A program made the position numbers and the translations under genes. A model generated the notes under the pieces. The model saw only the letters and a program-made list of their open reading frames with translations. It was not told the DNA's origin and made no database searches. A stretch of DNA of 64,000 bases, taken from positions 222,478 to 286,477 of the forward strand of contig NZ_NNBK01000005.1 in assembly GCF_002803075.1 (NCBI RefSeq), in the 5' to 3' direction. The stretch comes from Streptomyces sp. CB01373 (lineage in GTDB: Bacteria; Actinomycetota; Actinomycetes; Streptomycetales; Streptomycetaceae). Shown one piece after another: positions 1-7,444 of this stretch; within the stretch, counting starts at the first letter, position 1; each line of letters begins with the position of its first letter.

Positions 1-453
1 GCTCGCCTCTTCGCCCTCGTAGACACCGCGCGGCTGCGGACCCAGGAACCCGCCCTCGCGGCACAGCTCGGCCTGGCGGACGAGCAGGAGACCTCCGGTC
101 TCACCCCGGTCGAGCAGGACGAGGTCCCTGCCGACCGGCCCCTCGACGAGTTTCTCGCCACCATCGCCTGGCCCGACGCGGTGGCCGGCTGCGCGCTGAC
201 CGTGGAGCGCATGATGCTGCCCCCGTCCGCCGAGGCACAGGTCCCGCAGGGACTGGACGGGGCGAAGCTGGCGAAGTGGGTGGCCGGCCACCCCGAACGC
301 CAGGAGGTCCGCATGACGGTAGCGGTCCTGCGCGACGGCGCCCGGGAGTCGGCCCTGCGCCTGCGTGAGAAGGACTCCGCCACGGAGGTCCTCACCGGCT
401 CCGACCTGGTGCCGGGGCTGGCCGAGGCCCTGACCGCGACCTTCGAGGACTGA
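1..453 (+). CDS. Conserved actinobacterial protein, PPA1389-like (5' end outside window)
   Basis: The frame is open from base 1 to a TGA at 451-453, so only the C-terminal 150 residues are present and the start lies to the left. The visible part is acidic and soluble. It has no membrane segment and no catalytic motif that I can name. The run DEFLATIAWPDAVAGCALTV followed by an RMMLPP stretch resembles the small actinobacterial family annotated as PPA1389. The role is unknown. It converges on the PDZ-protease gene, 63 bases away. The family name comes from memory of similar Streptomyces proteins and is moderately sure. Confidence 0.6.
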   Translation, partial: ARLFALVDTARLRTQEPALAAQLGLADEQETSGLTPVEQDEVPADRPLDEFLATIAWPDAVAGCALTVERMMLPPSAEAQVPQGLDGAKLAKWVAGHPERQEVRMTVAVLRDGARESALRLREKDSATEVLTGSDLVPGLAEALTATFED

Positions 454-516
454 GCCGGGGGCCCTGGGACCGCCGCACTCCCCTGCCCGACCGGCACACG
501 GCCGGGGCGCTGCCCG

Positions 517-1614
517 TCAGCCCTTGGCCGTGCACTTCGGCAGATCGGCGGCCTTGCCGCCGCGGATGTCCTTCAGGGCGCTGAGCGCGTCGCCGAGCGT
601 GTGCACCTTGACGAGGGTGAGCCCCAAGGGGGTGTCCTTGGCGGCGGCCGCGCAGTTCTCGGCGGGGGTGAGGAAGAACTGGGCACCCTTGCTGCGCGCG
701 CCGACGGTCTTCATCTCGATGCCGCCGATCGGGCCGACCTTTCCGTCGTCGTCTATCGTCCCGGTGCCGGCCACGAACTTCCCGCCGGTCAGGCTGCCCG
801 GCGTGAGCTTGTCGTAGAGGCCGAGCGCGAACATCAGCCCCGCGCTCGGTCCGCCGACGTCGGCGAGCTTGATGTTGATCTCGAACGGGAACGTGTGGTC
901 GGTCCCGGCGGAGATCCCGACGATGGCGCGCTTGGCTCCGGTGTCGGCGGACTGCGCGGTGGTGATGCTGACGTCCTTGGTGACGGTCGCCGCCCTGTGC
1001 TGCTTCGCGGCGGCGGCCTGATCCTTGGCCGGCACGATCGTGAAGACCACGGCCTGCCCGGGCTCGTGCTTGGTGACCAGCCTGGCGACGTCCGAGGGCT
1101 GCTTGACCGGCGTGCCGTCGACGGCCCTGATGACGTCGCCCGCGTGCAGCCTGCCCTGCGCCGGGGTGTCCTTGATGACCGTGGAGACGATCACCCAGGA
1201 CTGCACCGGGATGTGCAGCTCCTTCAGGGCGGCGACCTTGGCGCTCTCCTGGGAGAGGGTGAACTCCTCGGCGTTCTCCTGGGTCGACTGCTCCTCCGTC
1301 TTGCCGTCGGGGTAGAGCGTGTCGTGGGGGACGATCTTGCTGTCGTGCGCCAGCCAGCCGTAGACGGCCTCGACGAGGTTCATGCGGTAGTCGGCGCTGG
1401 TGACCCGGACCGTGGTCATGTTGAGGTGGCCGTCCGCCGGGTAGGTCTTGTGGCCGGAGATCTGCAGCACCGGCTCGCCGCCGTGGTCGCCCAGGGTGTT
1501 GACCGTCGGCCCCGGCGACATCTCCGAGTAGGGCACGGGGAAGAGGATTCCCGCGCACAGGAGCGCGATCAGCATCAGGGTGGAGGCGAGCATCGTCGCG
1601 GTGCGGCGTGGCAT
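517..1614 (-). CDS. PDZ domain-containing Lon-type (S16) serine protease, membrane anchored
   Basis: The product has 365 residues. An N-terminal hydrophobic segment (about residues 8-27) should anchor it with the bulk outside the cell. A PDZ domain lies at about 140-205 (the GDVIRAVDGTPV region). A Lon-type S16 domain follows, with the catalytic serine in GGPSAG near residue 257 and the lysine in GGIEMKT near residue 302. This is the YlbL architecture, expected to cut membrane or exported substrates, which are unknown here. It lacks the AAA+ module of true Lon, so it should act without ATP. The equivalent gene lies near whiB7 in Mycobacterium as well. The start is ATG at 1614 with a weak ribosome site. 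Confidence 0.88.
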   Translation of the reverse strand: MPRRTATMLASTLMLIALLCAGILFPVPYSEMSPGPTVNTLGDHGGEPVLQISGHKTYPADGHLNMTTVRVTSADYRMNLVEAVYGWLAHDSKIVPHDTLYPDGKTEEQSTQENAEEFTLSQESAKVAALKELHIPVQSWVIVSTVIKDTPAQGRLHAGDVIRAVDGTPVKQPSDVARLVTKHEPGQAVVFTIVPAKDQAAAAKQHRAATVTKDVSITTAQSADTGAKRAIVGISAGTDHTFPFEINIKLADVGGPSAGLMFALGLYDKLTPGSLTGGKFVAGTGTIDDDGKVGPIGGIEMKTVGARSKGAQFFLTPAENCAAAAKDTPLGLTLVKVHTLGDALSALKDIRGGKAADLPKCTAKG

Positions 1615-1664
1615 GACTCGACAGTACGGGACGGTTCTGTCAGCGCACCGTCAGGGCGGGACCC

Positions 1665-1829
1665 TCACGTACTGGAGTGGGACCTCTCCATGGCCTCACG
1701 GAAACGGGCGTAGCCGTCCAGTTCAGGACCGTCGCTGCGCGCCTTGCGGGTCCGGTTCGCCCAGCTCCCCCACAGTCCGGCGCCTATCGCAGCCACAAAC
1801 GGAATCAGCAACCAGGCGAGCGCCCCCAT
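1665..1829 (-). CDS. Small single-pass membrane protein, 54 residues
   Basis: A short gene reads ATG at 1829 to TGA at 1665. A GGGAGG ribosome site sits about 7 bases upstream of the ATG, which is the main reason to believe it. Residues 2-22 (GALAWLLIPFVAAIGAGLWG) form one transmembrane helix. A basic, then charged, C-terminal tail containing DGYARFREAMERS follows, probably in the cytoplasm. I recognise this type as a small conserved Streptomyces membrane protein without known function. It sits between the PDZ protease and moaE on the same strand. Confidence 0.65.
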   Translation of the reverse strand: MGALAWLLIPFVAAIGAGLWGSWANRTRKARSDGPELDGYARFREAMERSHSST

Positions 1830-1967
1830 GCCGGACCTCCCAACCCCTGATACGCGACCGCGACTGACTGATCAGCAGATTAACCATCCGCACTGACAAC
1901 GCTCACGCCAGGGGTTCGGTTACGCAACCGGAGGTGCGGCCATGAGGTGGCCATGAGGTTGAGGGTG

Positions 1968-2426
1968 TCAGGCGCCGACCCATTCCTCGGTGCCGTCCGA
2001 GAACCTCTGGTGCTTCCAGATCGGCACCTCGTGCTTGAGGTCGTCGATCAGCTTCCGGCAGGCCTCGAAGGCCTCGCCCCGGTGCGGGCACGACACCCCG
2101 ACGACGACCGCGAGGTCTCCCACCCTCAGATCCCCCACACGGTGGACGGCCGCCAGCGCCCGGACCGGGTACCCGGCAGCGACCTTCTCGGCGACCCGGC
2201 GCATCTCCGCCTCCGCACTGGGGTGGCAGGAGTACCCGAGCGCGTCGACCCCGGCGCCCCCGTCGTGGTTCCGCACGGTCCCCACGAACAGCGCGGTACC
2301 GCCTGCGGCATCGTCCCCGAGCGCCTTGAACACCTCGTCCAGGGAGAGGGGGGTCTCCCGGACGCCGATCAGCTTGACGGGGTCCTCGGCGGCGTACTCG
2401 CCGGGATGATCGTTGGTGGCTGCCAT
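1968..2426 (-). CDS. moaE: Molybdopterin synthase catalytic subunit MoaE
   Basis: The product has 152 residues from ATG at 2426. MoaE is the large subunit of molybdopterin synthase, which transfers sulfur from the thiocarboxylated C-terminus of MoaD onto precursor Z. Family marks are the ALFVGTVRNHDGG segment, HRVGDLRVGD, the VSCPHRGEAFEAC segment and the C-terminal PIWKHQRFSDG, which carries the conserved active-site lysine. An upstream in-frame start at 2474 would add 16 residues that do not look like MoaE, so the internal ATG is preferred. MoeZ, which charges MoaD with sulfur, lies about 33 kb away at 35422-36600. No moaD gene is visible in the window. Confidence 0.93.
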   Translation of the reverse strand: MAATNDHPGEYAAEDPVKLIGVRETPLSLDEVFKALGDDAAGGTALFVGTVRNHDGGAGVDALGYSCHPSAEAEMRRVAEKVAAGYPVRALAAVHRVGDLRVGDLAVVVGVSCPHRGEAFEACRKLIDDLKHEVPIWKHQRFSDGTEEWVGA

Positions 2427-2573
2427 GCGTCCATCGTGCCGCACACGCGGAAGGACCGGGAACAGCGCGATCACCCAGTACGCGCGCGTGCCGGTTCGGA
2501 GTCTCGTACAGGGCTGCCTCGCGCGGGACTGCTCGGTACAGGGGGTGGAAGGCCGCGCACGAGAAGGGGCTTC

Positions 2574-3683
2574 TCAGCGCCGGCGTGCCTTCCGCGCCCG
2601 TCGAACCACCGCCGCCGCGCCCAGCAGGGCCACCGTCGCCCCGGCCGCGCCCGCCGCCGTCGCGTCCTTGCGTCCCAGGCGCCGCCCGGCGACCGTGTGC
2701 CGCCCGGACACCTCCTCCAGCAGCGCCGTGAGGACCTCCTCGTTGGTCCACCGCGGCCGCCATCCGGCGTCGTGCAGCCGGCTGCCGCTCACCACCCAGG
2801 GGTACATCGTGTACGCCAGGTCCCCCGCCGGAGACGGCGTCAGCCCGATCCGGTGCAGCCGGGCCGCCGCCCCGAGCGCGACCGCCGACGGCAGTTCCAT
2901 CCGGCGGATCCCGCTGAGCTCCTCGACCTCCTCCTGCTCCAGCCACCCGTCGCACCCGACGGCCAGCTCCCCGTCGACCTTCTCCAGCACGGCGTACTCC
3001 AGGGCGCTGCACAGGTCCTCGACGTGGCAGAACTGCCACGCGGGCCGCGACCCGGCCACGACCAGCAGGCGCGGCGATTCGAAGTACCTGGTCAGCGCGG
3101 TGTCCGTGCCCCCGACCAGCACCGCGGGCCGGACCACGGACACGTTCAGTCCGGGATGCGCCCGTGGAGCGCGCCGCGCCAGCCGCTCGATCTCCAGCAG
3201 GTCCCCGACGCCGGTCGCCTCGGCGGTCGCCCGCAGCTCGGCGTCCTCCGACAGCGGCAGCTCGTTGTCCGGCAGCGCCCCGTAGACCATCGCGGAGGTG
3301 CACAGCACCACGCGGTGCACCCCGGCCGCGGCCGCCGCGGTCAGCACGGTCTGCGTCCCCCTGACGTTGTACGCCGTCCGGGCGGCCGAGTCGGTCTCCA
3401 GGTCGAGGTCGAGCGCCAGGTGCACGACGACGTCCGCGCCGCGCAGCTTCTCCGCGATCGCCGGATCCCGCACGTCGAGGATGTGCCACTGCGCCGCCGC
3501 GCACTCCCCGCGCCGCTCGTCGATCGCGACGACCTGCCTGACCTCGGCGGACTCGGCCAGCCGCTCGGTGAGCAGCGCGCCGACCCCGCGAGCGGCTCCG
3601 GTGACCGCGACGACGGGCCCGCGCACGGCGGGAGTGCTCTCTTGGTTTCGCGCTGCGCGAACCTGTGGATCTGGGGAACTCAC
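2574..3683 (-). CDS. NAD-dependent epimerase/SDR family protein with C-terminal membrane helix
   Basis: The product has 369 residues from GTG at 3683, chosen because GGAG lies 8 bases upstream. The N-terminal Rossmann fold shows VAVTGAARGVGALL, which is the extended-SDR TGxxGxxG pattern with changes, then DVRD, VVHLALD, and a YG in TSAMVYGALP near the catalytic Tyr region. The usual YxxxK is not clear, so catalysis is uncertain. The last 40 residues hold one hydrophobic helix (ATAAGAAGATVALLGAAAVV) and an Arg/Lys-rich end, suggesting membrane attachment. Substrate unknown. It is transcribed away from the zincin gene at 3877. Confidence 0.75.
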   Translation of the reverse strand: MSSPDPQVRAARNQESTPAVRGPVVAVTGAARGVGALLTERLAESAEVRQVVAIDERRGECAAAQWHILDVRDPAIAEKLRGADVVVHLALDLDLETDSAARTAYNVRGTQTVLTAAAAAGVHRVVLCTSAMVYGALPDNELPLSEDAELRATAEATGVGDLLEIERLARRAPRAHPGLNVSVVRPAVLVGGTDTALTRYFESPRLLVVAGSRPAWQFCHVEDLCSALEYAVLEKVDGELAVGCDGWLEQEEVEELSGIRRMELPSAVALGAAARLHRIGLTPSPAGDLAYTMYPWVVSGSRLHDAGWRPRWTNEEVLTALLEEVSGRHTVAGRRLGRKDATAAGAAGATVALLGAAAVVRRARKARRR

Positions 3684-3876
3684 CGGGCGTCTCCAGCGGT
3701 TGTCTTCACATACGGGCGCGAATGACGCGTACGTACCAGGTGGCATCCATCCTGCCGCAGGCGATGTGTCGGCGAAGCACCGAGGCCCGAACCGCCCATG
3801 GTGTCTACGCTGGGTGGTGTTGTCGGGCAGCCGCGCCGCCGGAGAGAACCGGTGGCCTTACCAGCCGAGGAATCCC

Positions 3877-5334
3877 GTGAGTGACACCCCATTCGGATTC
3901 GGCCTTCCGCCGGAGGAGCCGGACGACGGCGACGAGGGCAAGAAGAAGGACCAGCAGAGCGGCGGTGAGCAGGGACCGGCCAACCCGTTCGGTTTCGGGC
4001 TGCCCGGAGCCGGAGGCTTTGGCGGGCCCGGCGCCGACAATCCGCTCGCAGCCATGTTCGGTTCGCTGAACCCCACCGACCTGGGTGCGGCGTTCCAGCA
4101 GCTCGGCCAGATGCTCTCCTACGAGGGCGGCCCGGTGAACTGGGACATGGCCAAGCAGATCGCCCGCCAGACGGTGGCCCAGGGCACCTCCGACGGCACC
4201 AAGGACGCCAGCGTCGGTCCCGCCGAGCGCACCGCGGTCCAGGACGCCGTCCGGCTGGCCGACCTGTGGCTCGACGACGTGACGTCCCTGCCGTCCGGCG
4301 CCGGCTCCGCGGTGGCGTGGTCCCGCGCGGAGTGGGTCGAGGCCACCCTGCCGGCGTGGAAGGAGCTCGTCGACCCGGTGGCCGAGCGGGTCGGCACCGC
4401 CATGGGCGACGTGCTGCCGGAGGAGATGCAGGCCATGGCCGGCCCGCTGATCGGCATGATGCGCTCCATGGGCGGCGCCATGTTCGGCACGCAGATCGGC
4501 CAGGCCGTCGGCGTGCTGGCCGGCGAGGTCGTCGGCTCGACCGACATCGGCCTGCCGCTCGGCCCGGCCGGCAGGGCCGCGCTGCTGCCGGTGAACATCG
4601 AGACGTTCGGCAAGGACCTGGGCGTGCCCAAGGAGGAGGTGCGGCTGTACCTCGCCCTGCGCGAGGCCGCACACCAGCGCCTGTTCTCGCACGTGCCGTG
4701 GCTGCGCTCGCACCTGTTCGGCGCGGTCGACGGGTACGCGCGCGGGATCAAGGTCGACACCGCGAAGCTTGAGGACGTGGTCGGCCAGTTCGACCCGCAG
4801 AACCCCGAGCAGCTGCAGGACGCGCTCCAGCAGGGCATGTTCCAGCCCGAGGACACCCCGGAGCAGAAGGCCGCCCTGGCCCGTCTGGAGACCGCGCTGG
4901 CCCTCGTCGAGGGCTGGGTGGACGCCGTGGTGCACGCGGCGGCCAAGCCCCGTCTGTCGTCCGCCGACGCGCTGCGCGAGACGCTGCGCCGCCGCCGGGC
5001 CTCGGGCGGCCCGGCCGAGCAGACGTTCGCCACGCTGATCGGCCTCGAACTGCGTCCGCGCCGGCTGCGGGACGCCTCCCGCCTGTGGGCCTCGCTCACC
5101 GACGCGCGCGGGGTGGAGGGCCGCGACGGCCTGTGGGCGCACCCGGACATGCTGCCGACCGCCGCCGACCTGGACGACCCGGACGGCTTCGTGCACCGCG
5201 AGCACATGGACTTCTCGGAGCTGGACAGGATGCTCGGCGAGGCGGCGAGCGGTTCGACGCCGAAGCCGGACCTGCGCAAGAAGACCGAGAACGACGAGGG
5301 CGACGAGAACGACAGGGGCGACGACGCCGAGTGA
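3877..5334 (+). CDS. Zincin-like metalloprotease family protein (DUF2342 type)
   Basis: The product has 485 residues from GTG at 3877, which follows a GAGG ribosome site. The reading frame stays open far upstream, but that part is not protein-like. The order is a Gly/Pro-rich acidic N-terminus (GFGLPPEEPDDGDEG and GFGLPGAGGFGGPG), a segment rich in Met and Gly (MRSMGGAMFGTQIGQAVG), the family signature LYLALREAAHQRLFSHVPWL, and an acidic C-terminus. The family is annotated in actinobacteria as a zinc-dependent protease. I see no textbook HExxH, so activity is inferred from the family only. Its stop codon overlaps the GTG of the Nudix gene, so the two are co-transcribed and translationally coupled. 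Confidence 0.8.
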   Translation: MSDTPFGFGLPPEEPDDGDEGKKKDQQSGGEQGPANPFGFGLPGAGGFGGPGADNPLAAMFGSLNPTDLGAAFQQLGQMLSYEGGPVNWDMAKQIARQTVAQGTSDGTKDASVGPAERTAVQDAVRLADLWLDDVTSLPSGAGSAVAWSRAEWVEATLPAWKELVDPVAERVGTAMGDVLPEEMQAMAGPLIGMMRSMGGAMFGTQIGQAVGVLAGEVVGSTDIGLPLGPAGRAALLPVNIETFGKDLGVPKEEVRLYLALREAAHQRLFSHVPWLRSHLFGAVDGYARGIKVDTAKLEDVVGQFDPQNPEQLQDALQQGMFQPEDTPEQKAALARLETALALVEGWVDAVVHAAAKPRLSSADALRETLRRRRASGGPAEQTFATLIGLELRPRRLRDASRLWASLTDARGVEGRDGLWAHPDMLPTAADLDDPDGFVHREHMDFSELDRMLGEAASGSTPKPDLRKKTENDEGDENDRGDDAE

Positions 5335-5846
5335 GCCTCCACGACGACGCGGTCCTCGTCCTGCGGGAGTACGGGGAGCAGGAGGACCTGCGCCCGCTCT
5401 ACCTGGAGCACCTGCGGACGCATCCGGACGGCATGTGGAAGGCCTGCGCGGGCGGGCACATCACGGCGAGTGCCCTGGTGGTCGACCCCGAGCGCGGCCG
5501 GGTGCTGCTGACCCTCCACCGGAAGATCCGCATGTGGCTGCAGACGGGCGGCCACTGCGAGCCGGAGGACACCACACTGGCGGGCGCCGCCCTGCGCGAG
5601 GCGACCGAGGAGTCGGGCATAGAGGGGCTGACCCTGCTGCCCGGCGGTCCCGTCCGGCTCGACCGTCACCAGACGCCGTGCGCCTGGCACCTCGACGTCC
5701 AGTACGCCGCGCTCGCGCCGAGCGGGGCGGTGACGACCATCAGCGACGAGTCCCTGGACCTGCGCTGGTTCGCCTACGACGAGGTACCGGAGGTGACCGA
5801 CAAGTCGGTCGTCCGCCTGCTGGAGGCGACCCTCGCCAGGCTCTGA
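5331..5846 (+). CDS. NUDIX hydrolase
   Basis: The product has 171 residues. The GTG at 5331 shares bases with the preceding TGA in a GTGA overlap, which fixes the start and implies coupled translation. The Nudix box runs from about residue 79 (GGHCEPED) to 103, with the diagnostic REATEESG core, so it should hydrolyse a nucleoside diphosphate linked to another moiety. The substrate cannot be read from the sequence. It is unlike nudC at 17377, having no zinc ribbon. Confidence 0.9.
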   Translation: MSLHDDAVLVLREYGEQEDLRPLYLEHLRTHPDGMWKACAGGHITASALVVDPERGRVLLTLHRKIRMWLQTGGHCEPEDTTLAGAALREATEESGIEGLTLLPGGPVRLDRHQTPCAWHLDVQYAALAPSGAVTTISDESLDLRWFAYDEVPEVTDKSVVRLLEATLARL

Positions 5847-5930
5847 CCGGGCACGGCGCGGCGGCGCGCCGGTTTCCGGCCGTGGGTGGGACGGCCGCGC
5901 GGCGGTTCACGGCCGTGGCAAGGGAAGGCC

Positions 5931-5969
5931 GTGCGAGGGGCGGCCACCGGTGGCGGTCGCCCCTCGCAC
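5931..5969. terminator. Probable bidirectional terminator
   Basis: A 12-base inverted repeat (GTGCGAGGGGCG and its complement) flanks an inner GCCACC/GGTGGC. It lies between the convergent Nudix gene and the first AIM24 gene. There is no clear T-run, as is usual in Streptomyces. Confidence 0.65.
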
Positions 5970-5980
5970 GCGGTCCCGGC

Positions 5981-6736
5981 TCAGCCCCAGACGTTGCCCT
6001 GGTTCTGTCCCCGCGCGCCCTGCTGTCCCATGCCGAACTGGGCGGCGAGGCCCTGCCCGATCACCGCGTTCTGCGGCGGCAGCAGCTCGCTGGGCTGGAC
6101 GAGCGCGTAGCCGCTGCCCATGAAGCTGAGCTCCCAGCCCTCGCCGGTGCCGCCGCGGCGCCGCCACACCCCGCTGGAGTGCGTCTGGGCCTGCATCTGC
6201 ACGCGCAGCGCGGTGGACCAGGCGACGATCGCGTCGGCGTCGCAGTTGACGTACTTGTCCGGCGTCACCTGCATCAGCAGCGGCGCGCCCGAGGTCATCA
6301 GGGCGACCCTGCCGTGGCCGGTGATGTTCAGCTGGTACTTCCCCGAGCCGGAGACGCCGTACATGCTGTCGACGGCGACGGCCTCGTGGTACAGCGTGGA
6401 GTCCATCGCCAGCACATAGCTGCTGTCGACGGTCAGGCCGTCCTGCTCGACGTCCATGATGTGCACGTACTGGGCGAGGTTGGCGAGGTAGACCGTGCCC
6501 TGTCCGTGACAGCGCATCAGGTCCAGGCCCTCGCCGGTGTACGCGCGCGTGCGTGCCTGACCGCCGCTCTGGTACTCGGCGTCGAACTCGATCAGGCCCT
6601 GATAGGCGACCATCGTGCCCTTGCGGGCGAGGATGTCGTCTTGGCCCTCCAGGGTGACGCGCAGCATCTGCTTGTTCTGCAGGCTCCAGCGCTCCTGCGT
6701 CTGGGTCTCGTTGAAGGCGAAAAGCGGGCTCTGCAT
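5981..6736 (-). CDS. AIM24 family protein (third gene of TerD/AIM24 operon)
   Basis: The product has 251 residues from ATG at 6736, with GGGGGAGA 9 bases upstream. It belongs to the AIM24/TrpAP-like beta-barrel family: repeated Gly-rich strands, GTMVAYQG near residue 40, LMRCHGQG near 73, and the terminal SGYALVQPSE. The C-terminus is Gln/Gly rich (GMGQQGARGQNQGN). Bacterial members have no settled function. AIM24 is a mitochondrial inner-membrane protein in yeast, so an envelope or membrane-organisation role is possible. The gene begins 16 bases after the second AIM24 gene, so it is in the same operon. Confidence 0.85.
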   Translation of the reverse strand: MQSPLFAFNETQTQERWSLQNKQMLRVTLEGQDDILARKGTMVAYQGLIEFDAEYQSGGQARTRAYTGEGLDLMRCHGQGTVYLANLAQYVHIMDVEQDGLTVDSSYVLAMDSTLYHEAVAVDSMYGVSGSGKYQLNITGHGRVALMTSGAPLLMQVTPDKYVNCDADAIVAWSTALRVQMQAQTHSSGVWRRRGGTGEGWELSFMGSGYALVQPSELLPPQNAVIGQGLAAQFGMGQQGARGQNQGNVWG

Positions 6737-6752
6737 GGTCTCTGTCTCCCCC

Positions 6753-7433
6753 TCAGCCGCGCATTCGCAGACGGTCGGTGCTGTCCTCGCTGGGCTGTAC
6801 GACGACGATGCCCTGCCCGGAGAAGGCCATCTGGTAGGCCTCTCCGCTGCCCCGGCCGATCAGGGACTGCGCCCTGAAGCTGCGCTTGCCCTTCACCTTC
6901 AGGTTCGGCGACCAGGCGACGAGCGCGTCCGGGTCGACGTAGGTCTCGTTCTCGCCCTCGCCGCAGTCGACGACGATCGGCTCGCCCCGGGAGGTCAGCG
7001 CCACCCAGCCCTGTCCGGAGATCCGCGTGTTCCACAGGCCCTGCCCGGCGAACTTCGCCAGCCCCTTGACCCGCTCGACGCCCCAGCTCAGTCCGGCGTC
7101 GAAGGCGAGCAGGTTGGTGGCGTTGACGGAGATCGCGTCACCGCCCAGGTTGATGACGACGACGTTGGCCCCGTAGTCGGCGAGGTAGAGCAGTCCGTCG
7201 CCGGAGCACTTCATCAGGGGTGCGCCCTCGCCGGTGACCCAGTCGCGTGCGACCTGGCGCACGGCCGACGGGCTGGGCTCGTACTGGATGAAGCCCTCGT
7301 AGGCGACCATCGACCCCACGCGCGCGAAGAGGTCGTTCCCGGTCTGCATGGCGACCTTCAGCATGTGGCTGCCGTGGTTCTCCATGCGGGCGGTGACGGG
7401 TGCGGGGGCGTGACCCGCGAGCGGCTGGTTCAT
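6753..7433 (-). CDS. AIM24 family protein (second gene of TerD/AIM24 operon)
   Basis: The product has 226 residues from ATG at 7433 with a GGGAG ribosome site. It shares the AIM24 layout of its neighbours: GSMVAYEGFIQYE near residue 41, PLMKCSGDGLLYLAD near 72, ISGQGWVAL near 140 and the closing GQGIVVVQPSE. It lies 11 bases downstream of the TerD-AIM24 gene and 16 bases upstream of the next AIM24 gene. The three AIM24 domains are diverged paralogues, which suggests that they form a hetero-oligomer. That assembly is inference. Confidence 0.85.
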   Translation of the reverse strand: MNQPLAGHAPAPVTARMENHGSHMLKVAMQTGNDLFARVGSMVAYEGFIQYEPSPSAVRQVARDWVTGEGAPLMKCSGDGLLYLADYGANVVVINLGGDAISVNATNLLAFDAGLSWGVERVKGLAKFAGQGLWNTRISGQGWVALTSRGEPIVVDCGEGENETYVDPDALVAWSPNLKVKGKRSFRAQSLIGRGSGEAYQMAFSGQGIVVVQPSEDSTDRLRMRG

Positions 7434-7444
7434 GACGGGCTCCC

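Noticed and set aside
4119..5690. Long minus-strand frame opposite the zincin and Nudix genes
   Set aside because: Ser/Arg-rich translation with no domain. The + strand genes have fitting starts and overlaps.
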